Shown piece by piece: positions 42,890-56,165 of a stretch of 64,000 nucleotides of DNA. The notes beneath the pieces were generated by a model. That model saw only the letters and a program-made list of their open reading frames with translations, searched no databases and had not been told where the DNA came from. Positions within the stretch are counted from its first letter, which is position 1; each line of letters opens with the position of its first letter. The translations under genes were made by a program, and so were the position numbers. This DNA comes from Plasmopara viticola (taxonomy: Eukaryota; Oomycota; Peronosporomycetes; Peronosporales; Peronosporaceae): contig MBPM02000070.1 of NCBI GenBank assembly GCA_001695595.3, forward strand, positions 62,001-126,000, in the 5' to 3' direction.

Positions 42890-45800
42890 CTTGTCATATG
42901 TATAAATTTTCTTTCTCTCATAGATTGACATCAAATTATGCATACAATATTTGACAGTGGTTGAAAAAGGTAGGCCAGGATAGAGCTGGTCTTTACTTTT
43001 TTCTGCTTTCCGACTCTAGTGCATTTTTGTACACTTGGGAGCCTTTACAGAGAATCTAGCACCGAAAAGAAGGTGTAGGGGTGCTCTTAAAGAAGGGAGG
43101 AGGGTTAACAAAAATTGTGGGGGGGATTGTGGAACAAGTTCATTACATCGTACTGCATATTCAACGTCGCCGAAACGATACATTTAGAATTCCACGTTAT
43201 TCCTGAATGTTTTCAATTTGTCTCGTCAACAAAGAAAGATGCCTTATATCTACTTCAGCTATTCTTATCGACGGTGCAGGCAAGACTGACTCGGAGGCAT
43301 ATATCCCTATCACTCTGCGGGCTGGTGCGGCTCTGAATTGACTTATTTAAGATATTCGCGAGGCTTGTGTTTTCTCTGACTAATGAAACACACATTCATC
43401 TATCGGTTAGGGTTTGCTTGTTGACACAAATTTTAGTTTAGATAGATCACTTTACAGTCGCTTTGCAGCATCGAACTTCAAAGGTACATAGCCTTTTCTT
43501 TTTTATTGTAATCGCCGTCAGTGCCCAGGTTAGCTCAGGGGTAGAATTAAGATAAAACGGGATCACATATGATTACAAATGATTGTTTACGGCGATGTGG
43601 AAACTAGACCACGGCAGCCTCGCTAGGAATTAAACATGTAAATACGCTACTTATCTTCAAATAAATACATACGATAAGCTTTTTATAAGACCAGATATCA
43701 TGTTCTCGAAACTGCACAACAGCTTGCGCGAGGAGGCGTGCAAAAAGATCGGGGATTTTTCAGTGAGCGACTATTCAATATCCTCGGTCTCAAGAGTCCG
43801 ATAGATCGACCTATAACTCAGTAGACGTACCCCTCATTTTTCATCTATAATTCAAATCAAGTAGTTTTTTGTCAATCGTTCGCGTTGTCGTCATTCGTAG
43901 CTCTACAAGCACTAGCTGCACGATGGCCTGGTCGGTCTTCATATTTTCTTATGACACTCGTCTCTATTTTTATTTCGGAATTGAGTGAGAAAGACGAGCT
44001 TCGCCTCTCTCGGCTCGAAAACATTCTACAGCGGCAATGATGTGACGAAATCGAACACGGCTACTCCGCAAACTTTCAAATATGCATGCAGCGCGTTATA
44101 AAAAAGTTGAGAGGAACATTCTCCTCGGCGAATGTTAAGTTCTACCGGCGTTCACATATTCTTGCCTGTAAGCAAGAAAAGCGTGATCTTTAAAAATATG
44201 CTCTATGGAATCCAATTTCGGAGGGCCACACCCCAAAAAAGCCGAGGTGATTGAACTATATGACGGCATAAGGATCGGCTTCCCTCGCATTTAATGTTTT
44301 TAAAGTAGGCCATGGTACTGGAAAAGTAACTTCAAACTACTCTTACAAGCGAGTCAACAACACACAGACCAGATCTACAGAATCACCTTGCAGAGATGGT
44401 GCCCTGTCCTAAAGAACCTATAGTTGTTGTGGTGGTGTCCCTGGATCTACAGGTTTTCCAGCTGGCGCGCAAAGTAGCATTTTTTATGAAATGGCTCACA
44501 TAATCCGTGTCTGTCTTCGAGGGTCCAACAAAAAGGACTTTTGTGGCAGTGGGAGGTCGCTATGGAAGCCGAGCCTCAAAGTTATGGAAGCGCTGATCAC
44601 CAATAAAGACGGGTCTTCCTACTTAGCAAGGCTAAGACCTCACAATAGACGCACTGGTACAGATAGAGTGCATAGTGCATCTTCTGGGTTTTAAGATCTA
44701 TTCGGGTTATCCAATATGAAAGCGAGATAGATGCACTCAGATTGTACCAAAGAATGACAAGATGCGTGTAATTTTATCGAGAAAAAAATCCCTACGTGTT
44801 AAATATAAGCCTAAAATCCTTAGTGCGCTTGCTGATGCGCCTTGTGCTGGTCAGGAGACGAGCTGGTCCACATTAGTAGAACCAAACTCTATCGGCAAAA
44901 AACGTTTGCCCGACATAGAAACGGTTTTGATCAATAAGTTGAGAGAAAATTAAGGCGTAGATAGTGACGTGTCCTTGACGGTGATTATAAAAAAGTTTCT
45001 GTAAGTAGACAAACGGTATGCTCATGTATACGTTAAATCTGGCTGATCCGATCCAAGTCGTCCTTTCGAGCGAGTTAGCTGAAAGTACGATATAATTTTG
45101 GTGGCATATGATGGTTAATTTACCGATCATTAACATTCCAGACGCAATGATGTCGAATAGTGATCGGCGATTTGCTGCTACGTTTGGCAAAGTCTGCTTC
45201 ACTATTGGTAGCCCGTTCGATGATATCTGCAGCAGACCATCTAAAGAGACATGGCGGGACGAAATTCATCAATTGTACACACTTCGCAGTTCGAGTACTA
45301 AGAAACACATATGTGGGCCGTTACTTTTCTACGGGTGCAGTCCATCAGTGTGAATTATGTGCTTAGCCTGCCGAGGGACTAGGTATACAGGACCTTTGCG
45401 AGCCGATCGAGCAAAAGGACTTATTAAGTACGGTGTTGAAAAAGCATTGCTCCTTGATCGTGTTTCGAGATAACATAAACTTCTAGATCAATCGTCTTAC
45501 ATTATTACAAACATAGTTTGGAGGAGCGCTCTCTAGGTAAACTGGACACGTTCATAGTGGACGAATCGGTGTTCGAACTGAGCGAATCGCGTCGTCGAAG
45601 TCGAGTGAGTGAGTGAGAAAAGGCTCCTCCTACGCATCAAAGCGTAGGAGGAGCCTGTTTCCACTCGTTAGATTTGCATTGAGTAAAAGCGATCATGCTT
45701 CAACAGTCTCCACATCATTTATTGAAATAAGTTAGCTAATTCTAGCCGTCATTTCTTCCGCTATCAGGGAAATCATCCCCCCCTCGCGTCCACGATTTGT

Positions 45801-48800
45801 GAGTGAATTAATACACTTGTATCTACGAGTCGTAGTTAATTAGAGTCAAGATGGCTGAAAACCGAGATGATAAAAAGAATTTTCCGACCGGAAAGAAGCA
45901 ACAACAAATTTTGAGTATAACTTCCAGATTTGGTTTCATCTAGTGCATAAAATTTACTATGCAAGTACTCTTAGCATTCATCAATCCATTGTAAAACGCT
46001 AGTAGAACAGAAGCCCGAACAACTTTTGTATATTAAAACATATTGGAAAGAAAGCACCGTTGAGTTTACACAATTCGGGAAGGAATTGGTCGGCGTTGTT
46101 CCAACATTCGAGTAAGCTATGATCAATATAAATTTGTATTTTTAAACACTTTAGAAGATGAGCTGTCTTCAAACTGTTTGTACTCTTGAATTTCGGTCGC
46201 AAAGCATGTACTCCAGTCACCAGAAAGCTTACGTGCGGTAAAAAAAGAGCTGAAAAAAAACAAAGAAATCTCCACATCGCCCACCTTTTTTGGCTTTCGA
46301 CATTCAGTAAATTGCCTAAACAGGATTTGCCGCTAAAAAGGCACAGCACTTTGGACGTTCAGAATTTCTGCCTTCTTTTTCTTACGTAATGGGTAATGCT
46401 CTATCATTTGCCGTATAGGAATTTGTGCTCGTCTTACCGACAGGATCGAGTGTGGGGGCGAGGCTTTCAAGAGCACCTCAGGTCCTGAATTAGGTTCGAA
46501 GTCTCAAGAATAGTCGTAGCTCTTGAGCGTAGTTTTTTCATGTCGCCGTTCCTATCACATCTAGCATTTCATGGACAGATTCAGCTTGGATTGATCTGAT
46601 GCGTTTGTAAGTTTTATCGTGTAGGCCGACACTGTCTAGGTACGCCATTACTAAATATCAATATAAGACATGTCATTTAAAGAAAATCGACAATGTGTAC
46701 ACTAACAGCTTATTAATTACTGTAAGGAAGGCCGAACGTTGCAAGCCTTGGTGCATTGCTCGTATCCGTTCTATATAATCAGCTTAGTGAAACAGAAATG
46801 TAAGGCTAAGCAGAATTCAGCTATTAGCTCGAAGTGATTCGAGCAGCATTGTCAAGGCGTGAGTAGTCATAGCATGTGTAAGTCTTCATTCAAAAGGGCT
46901 TACTGTAGTCGGAATAGACACCTAGGTCAAGCTGAAGGAGTGGCTCGGTCAAAAGGTCAAAAGTGATAGAGAAGTTTAACATGAGGGAGCAACTAAAAAC
47001 GCACAGGGCGAAAATCTGGGTATGCTTTTTAAACTTGACAATTTACAGATTACCAAGAAAGGTCACTAAGTCTACCAAAGCTTAGAAAACATAGAAACTG
47101 GTCGTGTAACGCGTCGAAGAGCGTGAAGATGATGCATGACACCAAACTCAGAACTTTCACATATCAAACTTTCGCAAACAATTGTTGCTACAATGCCAGT
47201 CATGTGTAGAAGTGTGCTAGATGCAAAGCAGAGAAAGCTCGTGTACCTGTCATTTAAAACATCCATGTCCTTTGAAGTGTAAGGAAACGTTTTTTCGTGC
47301 AGCGTCATTTAGCGCGTTCTTCCAGAACTGTCACTTTTTCTGATTTTTTGCGCACACGCCGGAATGTTTGCTCCGTCTTCGCCTATAACCTTTATTTCAC
47401 CAGGTCCTTGTCATCTTGACAATTACGTCAATGCTGAAATGCGCAAATCTAGTTTGAATATACACCAGCGACCGAAATCGCCTGCCTTGTCAGCCGCTCT
47501 TTTTTGTTTGCCAATACCGACATAACAACTCCCTGACAAACTTATTTTTGTGTATACCAAGCACATGGATTATCAACACATTTATCCACCCTTTCACGTA
47601 GAGCGTTGTTAGCCTACCAACCATCTCGTCAGTTGTTATTTATAGTCCGCGAAACGATAAGCCGAATCCCTTATTCCATGGGGAATGATGCTATGTAAAA
47701 TATGTTCTGCACGAAGCCTGCTTATTAGACGCACATGACACTCCTTGCCAATTGATATCGTCACTAGCACCGAGCTACCGCCATGAACAATAAATCATTA
47801 CTTGCTGAACACTGGCTGCGGTTACTACAAAGATCTTCTGGTAAGTATCGATCGCTCACTCGAATGCGACGTCATTCGCTTTGATGAAGTCTTTTGCCCG
47901 GAGTCGACCCAGTGCTAGTCCAACTTGACAGGTAAACTGTCCACTCAAAACCCGCATCGACAGTTTTGTTTTTGCTTTTCTTGGAGCACCTCACATCCCA
48001 CCTCCATTCGATTGTACCACTTTGTTGCTACCTCGTGTTCTTTTTGTATGTTAATCTACCACGTCTTTTCCCAGCGTCTCATCCTTAATTGATTTTGTTG
48101 AATTAAAAAAGGCATAAGCTCCTTCGCTGACTGCAGGTAGACTATATTTGCTATAGTCAGACTTGACAGCATCTACCCCCCTCCCCATTACTCGTGAACG
48201 ATATGTCCATCACAAAACGCTTGCTCTTTCACACGCTTTCTGACTGCAATCTAATCCAAATAAAGCTCAGTCCATACTTTATTTTGCATTATGTTGTTCC
48301 GAAAGCTTTTTTGCGTTCAGCCGGTATAATCTATATCGGATGTGTGCATTTATTTCTTCATCGTGCGTATTAACATGAGATCTTCTTTTCACCATTAATT
48401 AATCTATTTTGCAATAATTATTCGCCCTTCTGGTGATATGATTCTTAAAATGTCTAACTTAATGTTAATCCATCCATTAAACAAGCTGGACATAGAGCTG
48501 TACAAATTTCACGGTTTAGCTTTTTCCATCCAAAAGGCTTTATTTCGATAAATTTTCTTCATCACAATTTTCTTCAACAAAAAGAGAGAATGTGGAGCTA
48601 GCGTGCAAGCACTTCGGGATTCAGAATTTGAGATAGTTCGAGTGTCGAGTTCATGTAATTCAAACTGATGAAGATGGTGAGTTTAAGTGACCGCACTTAT
48701 TCTAAAATGTCCAGGTAATCCATGGCAGGTTAGGAAAAAGACCGTCTAGCGAAGCAACCGTAAGTATTCTCGGGATGCTAGTCAAACTACTTTGGTATTT

Positions 48801-51800
48801 TGTGTGCGATGAAAAATGGCACAAAGGACTACCACTCCTTATTTGTTTGATACCAATAGAGCTTTCAAACCTGCTAATACAGCTCAATCCATATCCTGGC
48901 CTGTTTGAAAGCGGGTCGGCAACCACGTTTAGCTTGCCTGCTTTGTATTATCATTACCACTCTTCACTGGGCGCTCTAGCCACCGTGATGAGTATGTCAA
49001 ACCTCATCAAGTTTTCATTGAGATCAAGTTCCATCTGCCAAATCTTGTGTGCGATGCAAAGTGCACCCGGACATGATGATTGCATTCCTTTTTTAAATAG
49101 GTGTTTGTGCCGCTGAACTCTTCGGATTGTTTTAAGCATGGATCTGTCGCCAGCTCTCATTCATATTCGGAAAACATAAAATGGTATTGGGTGCGGTAAT
49201 TTTGCCTCCACACCGGGCTATCATTTGCTTTCGTGACGTAGTAGTCATTCAGACCGGCAATCTATGATATGTAAATGAACGGTTAATCTTTCAGATGTAC
49301 GAGCAGATGAGATTCTTCAGGTGAACCGAGCATTAACATGATTATCTACAATTTCTCCGGCGATAATGATGTACAAGCTAAACTTTCTTAGCCGCTGCAA
49401 AATACGGCTATTAAGAGTACATACCCTAGTGTGTAAACTATCCTTTATTTTGGGTTTATTTGCTTGCCGTGGTAAAAAAAAATCAAGAATTTTTATTTGC
49501 TGCTAACCCCGCACGTATCTGGATAGTGTGCCGCTTGAAACGACACAGTCTTTACTTTTAAGGGACGGTAGGGTGAATTGACATTGCATCTTTTTGGGGA
49601 AGCATGGAAGACATTAATAATCTAAAGCAAACAATAAGAGATAGCACTTAAAAATCCTGTATCAGATGATAGATCCTTGTCATAGGTAGAAGATAATTGT
49701 AGTTTTACTCACCACAACGTGCCACGCACCCAAATGTGCGAGATGAAAATCTCTAGTATAAGTTTTTCTTTCGCTTTTTTGTTAATTTTGAGCATGTACC
49801 AAATCGATTAACCGCAGTATTGTATGTAAAGACGAATTCTCAGAACTTCAGTCGGTACGACCAAAGTTTCATACTTTTTCAAAACAAATTTCATTTTGTC
49901 GTCATTATTTCATTTTCATCGCCTTACAAATAAATGAAGTATAATTATATGCATGTACCACTCAGCATCAGCAACTTCTTTGCATTGGATAAATAAACGC
50001 GATGCAAATGAGTGTAACACTTACATGCTAGCCGGAACTTATGTTTGCATAATTTTCGTGGAAGATGTACTTTATAAGTATCGAGAAGCTTAAAGGGTTG
50101 CACAATTCTTTTTTCACAATCAATCCTAGTCTGATCAAAGTTTGTAGCAGTGCGAGCAGCTTTGTGGGTGTGAATCGCAAGGTAACGATGAGTATTGCGC
50201 TTGCAAACCGCGACCCTGACCTTTGATAGTGGTAAACTCGAGGTTCCTTAAAAAAGAGCTGATAAAGCTTTTAGATTCACCGTGTCCTGTGAAGCACTCG
50301 ATGCAGCTCTACGACTGTGCGAATGCTCCGTGCATCGATCGTGGTGCCGAACGTACGAAATACCATTTCATAATATTGTAATTTTTTGTGTGCCCGACCA
50401 GCAGATTACCGCGCTTAGTTACTTCTTCAAGAGCTGTCATACGTTGAGGGGCTAAGCCCAATGGTGTGTATTAATCACACACATACACACACCACAAAGA
50501 CTATTTTCCCGGTAGGGCTCTTCACGCTACTGGCGATCAGCATTTTCCTCACTTCGAGGCAAAAGTTTCTATCAGCAACTACTTGACGCACATGAGCAAA
50601 ACGAAAATTCACTTCATAGGCCACCTTTGAAACGGACACGGATTGCTTACGTCAGCAAAATTAGTGAATTCCGTTTTGTTTGGCTGCCCTCAAGGCATTG
50701 GGATTGATTCCAAATTAGCGATAGTGGAGAATATCAAGGCGCTCGTATAAGTGTATTTGGCTTACTACGCGCTCCACATAGAAGAGGAGTTGGGCTAAAA
50801 AACTTCTCAACGAGGAGCAACGATTTTCGCGCAACCAAGTGTACGCACTTGAGATTTTTTTCGAAGTTGATCTCGATGATCAAGCCGCAACTTGTATTAG
50901 AGCATCCGCAAAATTCTTTCTTAGCCAGGTAGACATCTTTGATGATGTGACCCGCAAGATTTATATTCGGATCGATCGACGCGCGTAATAGTGTGGGATG
51001 TCCAAACTACGTCAATAAGTTGCTTCCATTTGTAGTGAGCTTCAGGTTTGACCAATCTCCCGTACACAGTCTGTAAGGTGCTAAGCTTTTAAGCCAATTG
51101 ACCGGTATGGTGGTAGCTGTATACCTTCAAAGCCCGTCAGCACTCGCTTAACTAGTAAAGAAGAGCAGGAAACCACCAATTTGTAGAAATAGTGGAAGCA
51201 CCTTGGGACGTATATGTGCCTCAAAGTCCTAAAGATCGTTATTTCTCTCAAGCCACCCCACAAAAAGATCTATTGCTTGCTAAAATGTCCTTAGAAGGAC
51301 AAGTATTATGCCGCACCAAAAGTCGAAAAGGTTTTCTAATTTTTTTTCTATTTTTCTCGCAATCAATTTTATAAATGGTCGACTTTTTGTATCTTGTAAT
51401 AGTATACTTCATGTAATTAGTTTTCCTTTTCGTGTTTGTCAGTAAATAGAACTTTTTCTAAACGTATACAACTTTACCTTTGCCTTGCTGAATCGAATCA
51501 GCCAAATAATTGCGAAGTCGTATAACTGCTAATATCGTAAGATAAAAGGCAGCTTGATTAAAAGACCAGCTGACCTTTTTCAAAAAAAGTAGTTATCTGC
51601 CTCTATCCTATCCATCCTAAAAGCCCTTGTGTACTTTTAAAAGACGCAGCTTACTTACAACAAGATGCAAACCTTGTCGATACGTGTAAAAAAAATGTCG
51701 GCCCACGAATGGGGTGTCTCATGTGTCGTTCCTAGCTCTTAGTATTCACCAAATTCTGCATGATGATGTCACTAGATGTCGTAAAGATACGGGCGATTTG

Positions 51801-52831
51801 AAAATCCCTTTGTTTTCTTTTCAGTTCCGTTACCGCTTGTAAGACTTTTGCTGAAAAAAAGAAAATGCTTTGCGCCCGCAATCCAAGAGTACAATCAGTC
51901 TGAAGACAGCTCACCCATATAAATTTTCAGAAATACAATTATATTGAACAGAGCTTCTTTAAACATCTACATGGCGTGTGTCTTGGCAGCGTATCGAGAA
52001 GATTGCGACTCATTCCTTTCCAAATAGTGCAAGCTCGACGGTAATTTTCTTTTTGTTTCGTTGGAAACGATATTGGTGAAGACTTTACAAGACCTAATAA
52101 CCGTACAACGCGCGAGAGAACTACCACAATTTAGCTATTAACAACCCGTTACTTCTGGTCCCAGATTTTTACGGCTATCGTGTCTTACACCGCAGAAGCG
52201 ACTTTTACTGTGTGACTGTCGGTTTGCTATTGGTCCGCTGTTGTCAGGTCCCAGCAATCGGAGCAGCACCTGTCATGGTATTTGAATGCACTTTTGGGAA
52301 ATGGCCTTGCTATTTACTCCCTCATGACACTGACTAACATACTAAATGAGCAACTGTACACAGGAGGTACGCGAAATCCAGCATGCTTTTATCGCCGTCA
52401 ATACTTGGTAAATTAAAGCTTAAGTTGGCTTATATGCTTCCAGCGATCTACCAGTATCGGCTAGCTACGTTTAGGAACGGACGTGTGAACCGCAGGATTA
52501 ACCATTCGGCAGGTCCTCACATATTGGCATACTCACTTGTACACGTGAACCAAAACAAAAAAGCACAACAATTAAAGATAATGTGTCGACAGAAAAATGT
52601 CGCGATCTAGCGTTTTATCATTTAAACATCAACTCAGGTTGGATTGTACAAATAGTATCAAATACATTCTTTATCCATTTATGAATACAAAATTGCTATC
52701 GCTGTTGAAAAGCGAATCTTTCTACTTTGGCGTACTCGCCTGCGAGGATGCATCGCTCTGAGGCTCTTTGGTATCACTAAATTTGAATGCATATTTGACG
52801 GTTTAGCCAAGAGAATCAGCATAGACTACCG
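42890..52831. other. About 10 kb with no recognisable gene
   Basis: AT-rich DNA in which no frame reaches 120 codons and none shows a known motif. 43540-43660 is a repeat related to 22660-22780. 44762-44953 and 45108-45353 are short open frames with a vaguely transposase-like composition (KKRLPDIETVLINKL), not assignable. A hairpin lies at 45621-45656, and a CACACA/GTGTGT tract near 50465-50495. I saw no RNA gene, LTR or inverted-repeat element. Confidence 0.45.
45621..45656. repeat. Perfect hairpin, 15-bp arms, 6-nt loop
   Basis: AGGCTCCTCCTACGC, loop ATCAAA, exact reverse complement. It is GC-rich in an otherwise AT-rich stretch and preceded by a GAGT repeat. There is no associated gene. 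Confidence 0.9.
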
Positions 52832-52925
52832 TAAATCTGCCCCGTGCGCGCGTTCACCACGAGGATTGCATCATGTAGTGGATGCAATTTAATCCAAGCT
52901 GTCCTGGGTGCCGTGCATTCTTGAG
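52832..52925 (+). pseudogene. RING-H2 gene fragment
   Basis: Closely matches the last 90 bp of the RING gene coding region (36140-36230): the stretch encoding VHHEDCIM, WMQFNPSCPGCRAF. The Ser codon before Trp has become TAG, and the terminal CPEC is altered to CPGC. The following 250 bp also match the RING 3' flank. It marks the left edge of a second copy of the RING/effector neighbourhood. Confidence 0.8.
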
Positions 52926-53169
52926 CATAAAGCCCACCATTGCCGAGCCCATTAAATGAAATGACCAGTGACGTCCAAATCAAAACTTGCATACTTGGGG
53001 AAGGATGTATGAATCAAATACGGCCTGTTTCAGAAACTGCAATTCAATACAACGCCCAGATATCACAATCAGCAGTTTTGTCTACTACTATACTACTTAA
53101 AACGTAAGAGTCGACGGCAGCGCAGCATCAGATATGCGCAGCTCCGCTGAAATGGATATATATGTTTAG

Positions 53170-53182
53170 TGTTGACCTAATG
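53170..53182 (+). repeat. Target-site duplication of short element 3
   Basis: TGTTGACCTAATG, repeated exactly at 53494-53506. Confidence 0.93.
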
Positions 53183-53493
53183 TAATGTAATGTAATGTAT
53201 TACGTTATTGCGTTGCGGCTCAGTCTGGCTAGTCCACGGCATAGAGTGGTGTCCGCATACGTCGGGTCTCGTTCGGCGGGCAGTGCAACCAGCACCGAGG
53301 TCGTGAGGGTCTTCCATTATTTTGCTTAGCTCTGACTTGGTAAGAGCCCAGGTGGCGCCCGGTGCTGGAGACCGTCGCGTCGAGGGTGAGACTCGTTAGA
53401 GACCTGCAGATGCCCGAAAGCACCTGCCCGAAGCGCGCGAGCATTTAGCCCCCGCGCTTGGAAGGAGGGCGTCACCCCAACCTTTTCCAAGCT
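53183..53493 (-). mobile_element. Short LINE-derived element, copy 3
   Basis: 311 bp, minus orientation, with the same composite structure as copies 1 and 2. It is flanked by a 13-bp target duplication whose target is the duplicated effector flank sequence GTTGACCTAATG also seen intact at 58674-58690, so the insertion postdates that duplication. Confidence 0.92.
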
Positions 53494-53506
53494 TGTTGAC
53501 CTAATG

Positions 53507-54349
53507 TTTGTATAAATGCGTATAAAGCCAGTCTATAGTAAAAGCAAATCGGGTTCTTGATGTGTTTTGATACAAGAAGGCCTATTCACTTTATTACGCT
53601 TTGTACATAAATAATATTTTCTTCATTGCTGCTTTGCATATGTGACAACGTGCAATCCGCTAGTCAATTTCTGCTCGACTTGGTCGCAGGAGATGAGGAA
53701 GGACAAGAAAGTGTCCATGTAGTGAAGCCATGCCCACATCAATTTGAGGTATAGTACACTTAGATTTATAAATTTGATTGCTCAAAATTTATGTTGTTCC
53801 TTGTCATTGCGACAGTGTCCTGCTGGTGGCGTTCTTTCGTGAAGTGCTCGCCTTTTGTGCATTGTCCTCAAGAGGCCACTACTAATCGTTGTTATGGTCA
53901 TCGAGCTTCAAGTTTTATATGTGATCATGCAGTAACGCGTCAAGTAAAACGCGCAACTTAGTGAGTCACATAAGCGTCTCATCCGGGAAAGCTTCCACGA
54001 TAGAATATACAACACTTTGCTGCACTAAAGCCGAGTACAAAGAAATAAATTTGTAAAAGTCACCACTTTAGGATGTTTTTCAAGGGATCTTTGTACACAA
54101 TCAATGAAAATGGAGCCTTCTTTATGATGTTTTGTACAATCCTTTCGGCAGTACAGCAGAGTGCATCCCACCAACCTTGTGTCTCTCTGCTACTACACTC
54201 TTCTGGGGGATACAGACGAGAAGAGCTGACAAGAAACTTTAATCGATAATCTAAATTGAAGCCCTTAAATCTGTTAGCTAATAAAATTTAGACCGGCAAC
54301 CGATACATGCATACGAGACGCTTTACCTCGATGATGTTAGTGATCAACC
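53507..54349. repeat. Effector 3' flank, unit A
   Basis: Non-coding; related to 36680-37450 and 58680-59320. It contains the shared blocks TCATGCAGT-like, CTTTGCTGCA and TACACAATCAATGA. Confidence 0.6.
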
Positions 54350-55015
54350 GGATCAATATTGCGCTCTGGCCCTGTGTTGCAGCAATTTGAAAGCTGAGTC
54401 AATACTGGCGTCTCCATTCTGCGATTTCCAAACTATCGTCAGACACGAAACGCTCGATCCTCTATTCTCCAACAACTATTTCGTTAATACTAGTCTTTTA
54501 TTGATAGTGCTTCGTCAACACGTTTATTTAATACACGTGGATAAGTCGCCACGAAAGCTGGAAACCAATTCTTGATAACCAATAATTCAGCATTTCGAGC
54601 AAAAAACATACAAATGGAATTCGGGATGTCCGTGAAGTCGTAAAATGGATGAGAAATTGAACAGGTACTGCACCATAGTGTGTGCATGATACTTTGCGAG
54701 TGGGAGCTCATATGGCCGCTAGTAGTCAATGCTGTCGGCTGTTCGTTCACGCTCCTATATCAGACTGACCACTTCATCAAACGAATGCTATACATTCAGC
54801 AAACCAAACACTAGATCGCCATTAATTGGTTTCGATTTCACGCACAAAGCCACCGACATAATGACTTTCACAAACGAGAAAGAAGCAGCCGATGTAATCT
54901 TCTCGTCAAAAAGGTACTAGTAAGAAAACAAGACTTGGGGAACCGCTGCCATATGCCTCGCACATGCGCTGCAAGGTTCTCAGTCTGGCATTCCACATCT
55001 TCAACACTTTTGTGA
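54350..55015 (-). pseudogene. Effector E4, 3' fragment (unit A)
   Basis: The minus-strand C-terminal third of the WY effector family, starting at the segment matching VKYQTGNLAAHVRGIW of E3 (55010-54950) and ending near 54357. Readable pieces include KITSAASFSFVKVIM (about 54900-54860), HTMVQYLF (about 54690-54665) and KNWFPAFVA (about 54575). Frame changes and stops occur throughout. No 5' half is joined to it; upstream on this strand it meets segment R in the opposite orientation, so this is a rearrangement breakpoint. Confidence 0.75.
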
Positions 55016-55019
55016 GCAG

Positions 55020-55340
55020 TCGACGAAGGCTTGATGTCAACACACGTCAGCGTTTAAACATTCTTCGCCTCGTAATGTAGAATGTCGGACAATTACAGGT
55101 GGTTTTGTGCGCTGTAAATACAAAAAGTTGTTACCGGTAAGGTATGTGTATCAAGTTTTAGGCGTGTAGTCGGTCAGGCGACATTGATAGAAAATTAGCA
55201 GTACGATACTGGCGTGCAGAGACTCTATGCGGGCAAGGTAGGTGCGAGGAAGAGCAAGACTTTAAAGACAGCGATTTTATAACCATTATTAATGCTAGAG
55301 ATCATTTGCAGAAAGCCATTGCTAAATATGCGGTGTGAAT
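55020..55340 (+). repeat. Upstream segment R, copy 4 (unit A)
   Basis: A plus-strand copy of R (GTTTTGTGCGCTGT, GGCGACATTGATAGAAAATTAGCAGTACGATACTGGCGTGCA-like), about 240 bp before the effector start at 55577. Confidence 0.7.
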
Positions 55341-55576
55341 ATTTCACGCCTTCTGCAATTTCTACACAAGATAAATATGTATTACTTTGACAATACTACA
55401 AGATGAAAAAGTCACATGATGATTGGTTGTCAGCGTTACTCGATACAAACATTAGGTCAACCTTAAAGAATGGTGAAAAGTAATGAAAGAGGATTTTGAC
55501 CACTTGTCTGTTGGCCCCAAAATCTTTTGCCTTCTTGGTCACAATCACTTCGACTTGCAACGTCCCAAGACCAAGC

Positions 55577-56165
55577 ATGCGCGTACTCATCTTCGAACGG
55601 ACTGCTATTATAATCCTTTGTTAATGTTCGCGCTTGTTATGGTATATCCTCGAATACAAGAAGCGATCAGAGAACAGGCATAACAGACGCCTCGGAAATT
55701 GCAGCTACGACCGACATGATCCTAACAAGAGCAGACACCATCGATAGGGTGGAAGACAAAGACAAGTCCTCGTTTACTGGCAAGAACGGTAAAGCGAGAA
55801 ATTCTGAATTGGTGGTTTACCTTAATCGACTCGGAGAAAGCGTTGCTCTATTCGTTACAGACGATGTGACTTTGTTTACTGCGTGGCTAAAACACGGTGC
55901 TCGCGTTCAGGCGCTTTGGACTTTGATATTGACCGCCTCATTAAAGAGCAATTGCCAATGATGTCAATGCCACGTGCGAAGGTAACATTCGAGTCCAATG
56001 TGGTCGAGAACGTGTTGAGAGATTTGGAATACCAGACTGGGAACCATGCAGCACATGTGCGAGGCATATGGCAGCGTTTCCTTCAAGGCTTGTTTTTCTT
56101 TTTGGGACCTGGTCAACGAGAAGATTGTATCGACTACTTCTTGCTCTTTTGTGAAATTCATTAAA
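55577..56165 (+). pseudogene. Effector E4, 5' half with internal deletion (unit A)
   Basis: Starts MRVLIFERTAIIIL, the family signal peptide, but loses frame within it. The mature region is readable as VEDKDKSSFTGKNGKARNSELVVYLNRLGE (55745-55840). That jumps directly to DDVTLFTAWLK (55860-55890), skipping about 150 codons including the first WY module. It then continues in another frame as RLIKEQLPMMSMPRAKVTFESN and YQTGNHAAHVRGIWQRF (55935-56085). It stops at a junction near 56165 with an inverted copy of the family N-terminus. The same structure recurs at 60530-61105, so the deletion predates duplication of the unit. Confidence 0.8.

Noticed and set aside
44762..45353. Possible helix-turn-helix transposase pieces
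   Set aside because: KKRLPDIETVLINKL is suggestive of a pogo/CENP-B-like segment but no second motif supports it.
45621..45656. Hairpin as a transcription terminator or small RNA
   Set aside because: There is no gene beside it and no U tract; eukaryotic context.
48775..49116. 113-codon hydrophobic frame
   Set aside because: No motif, no start context, no repeat support; likely chance in AT-rich DNA.
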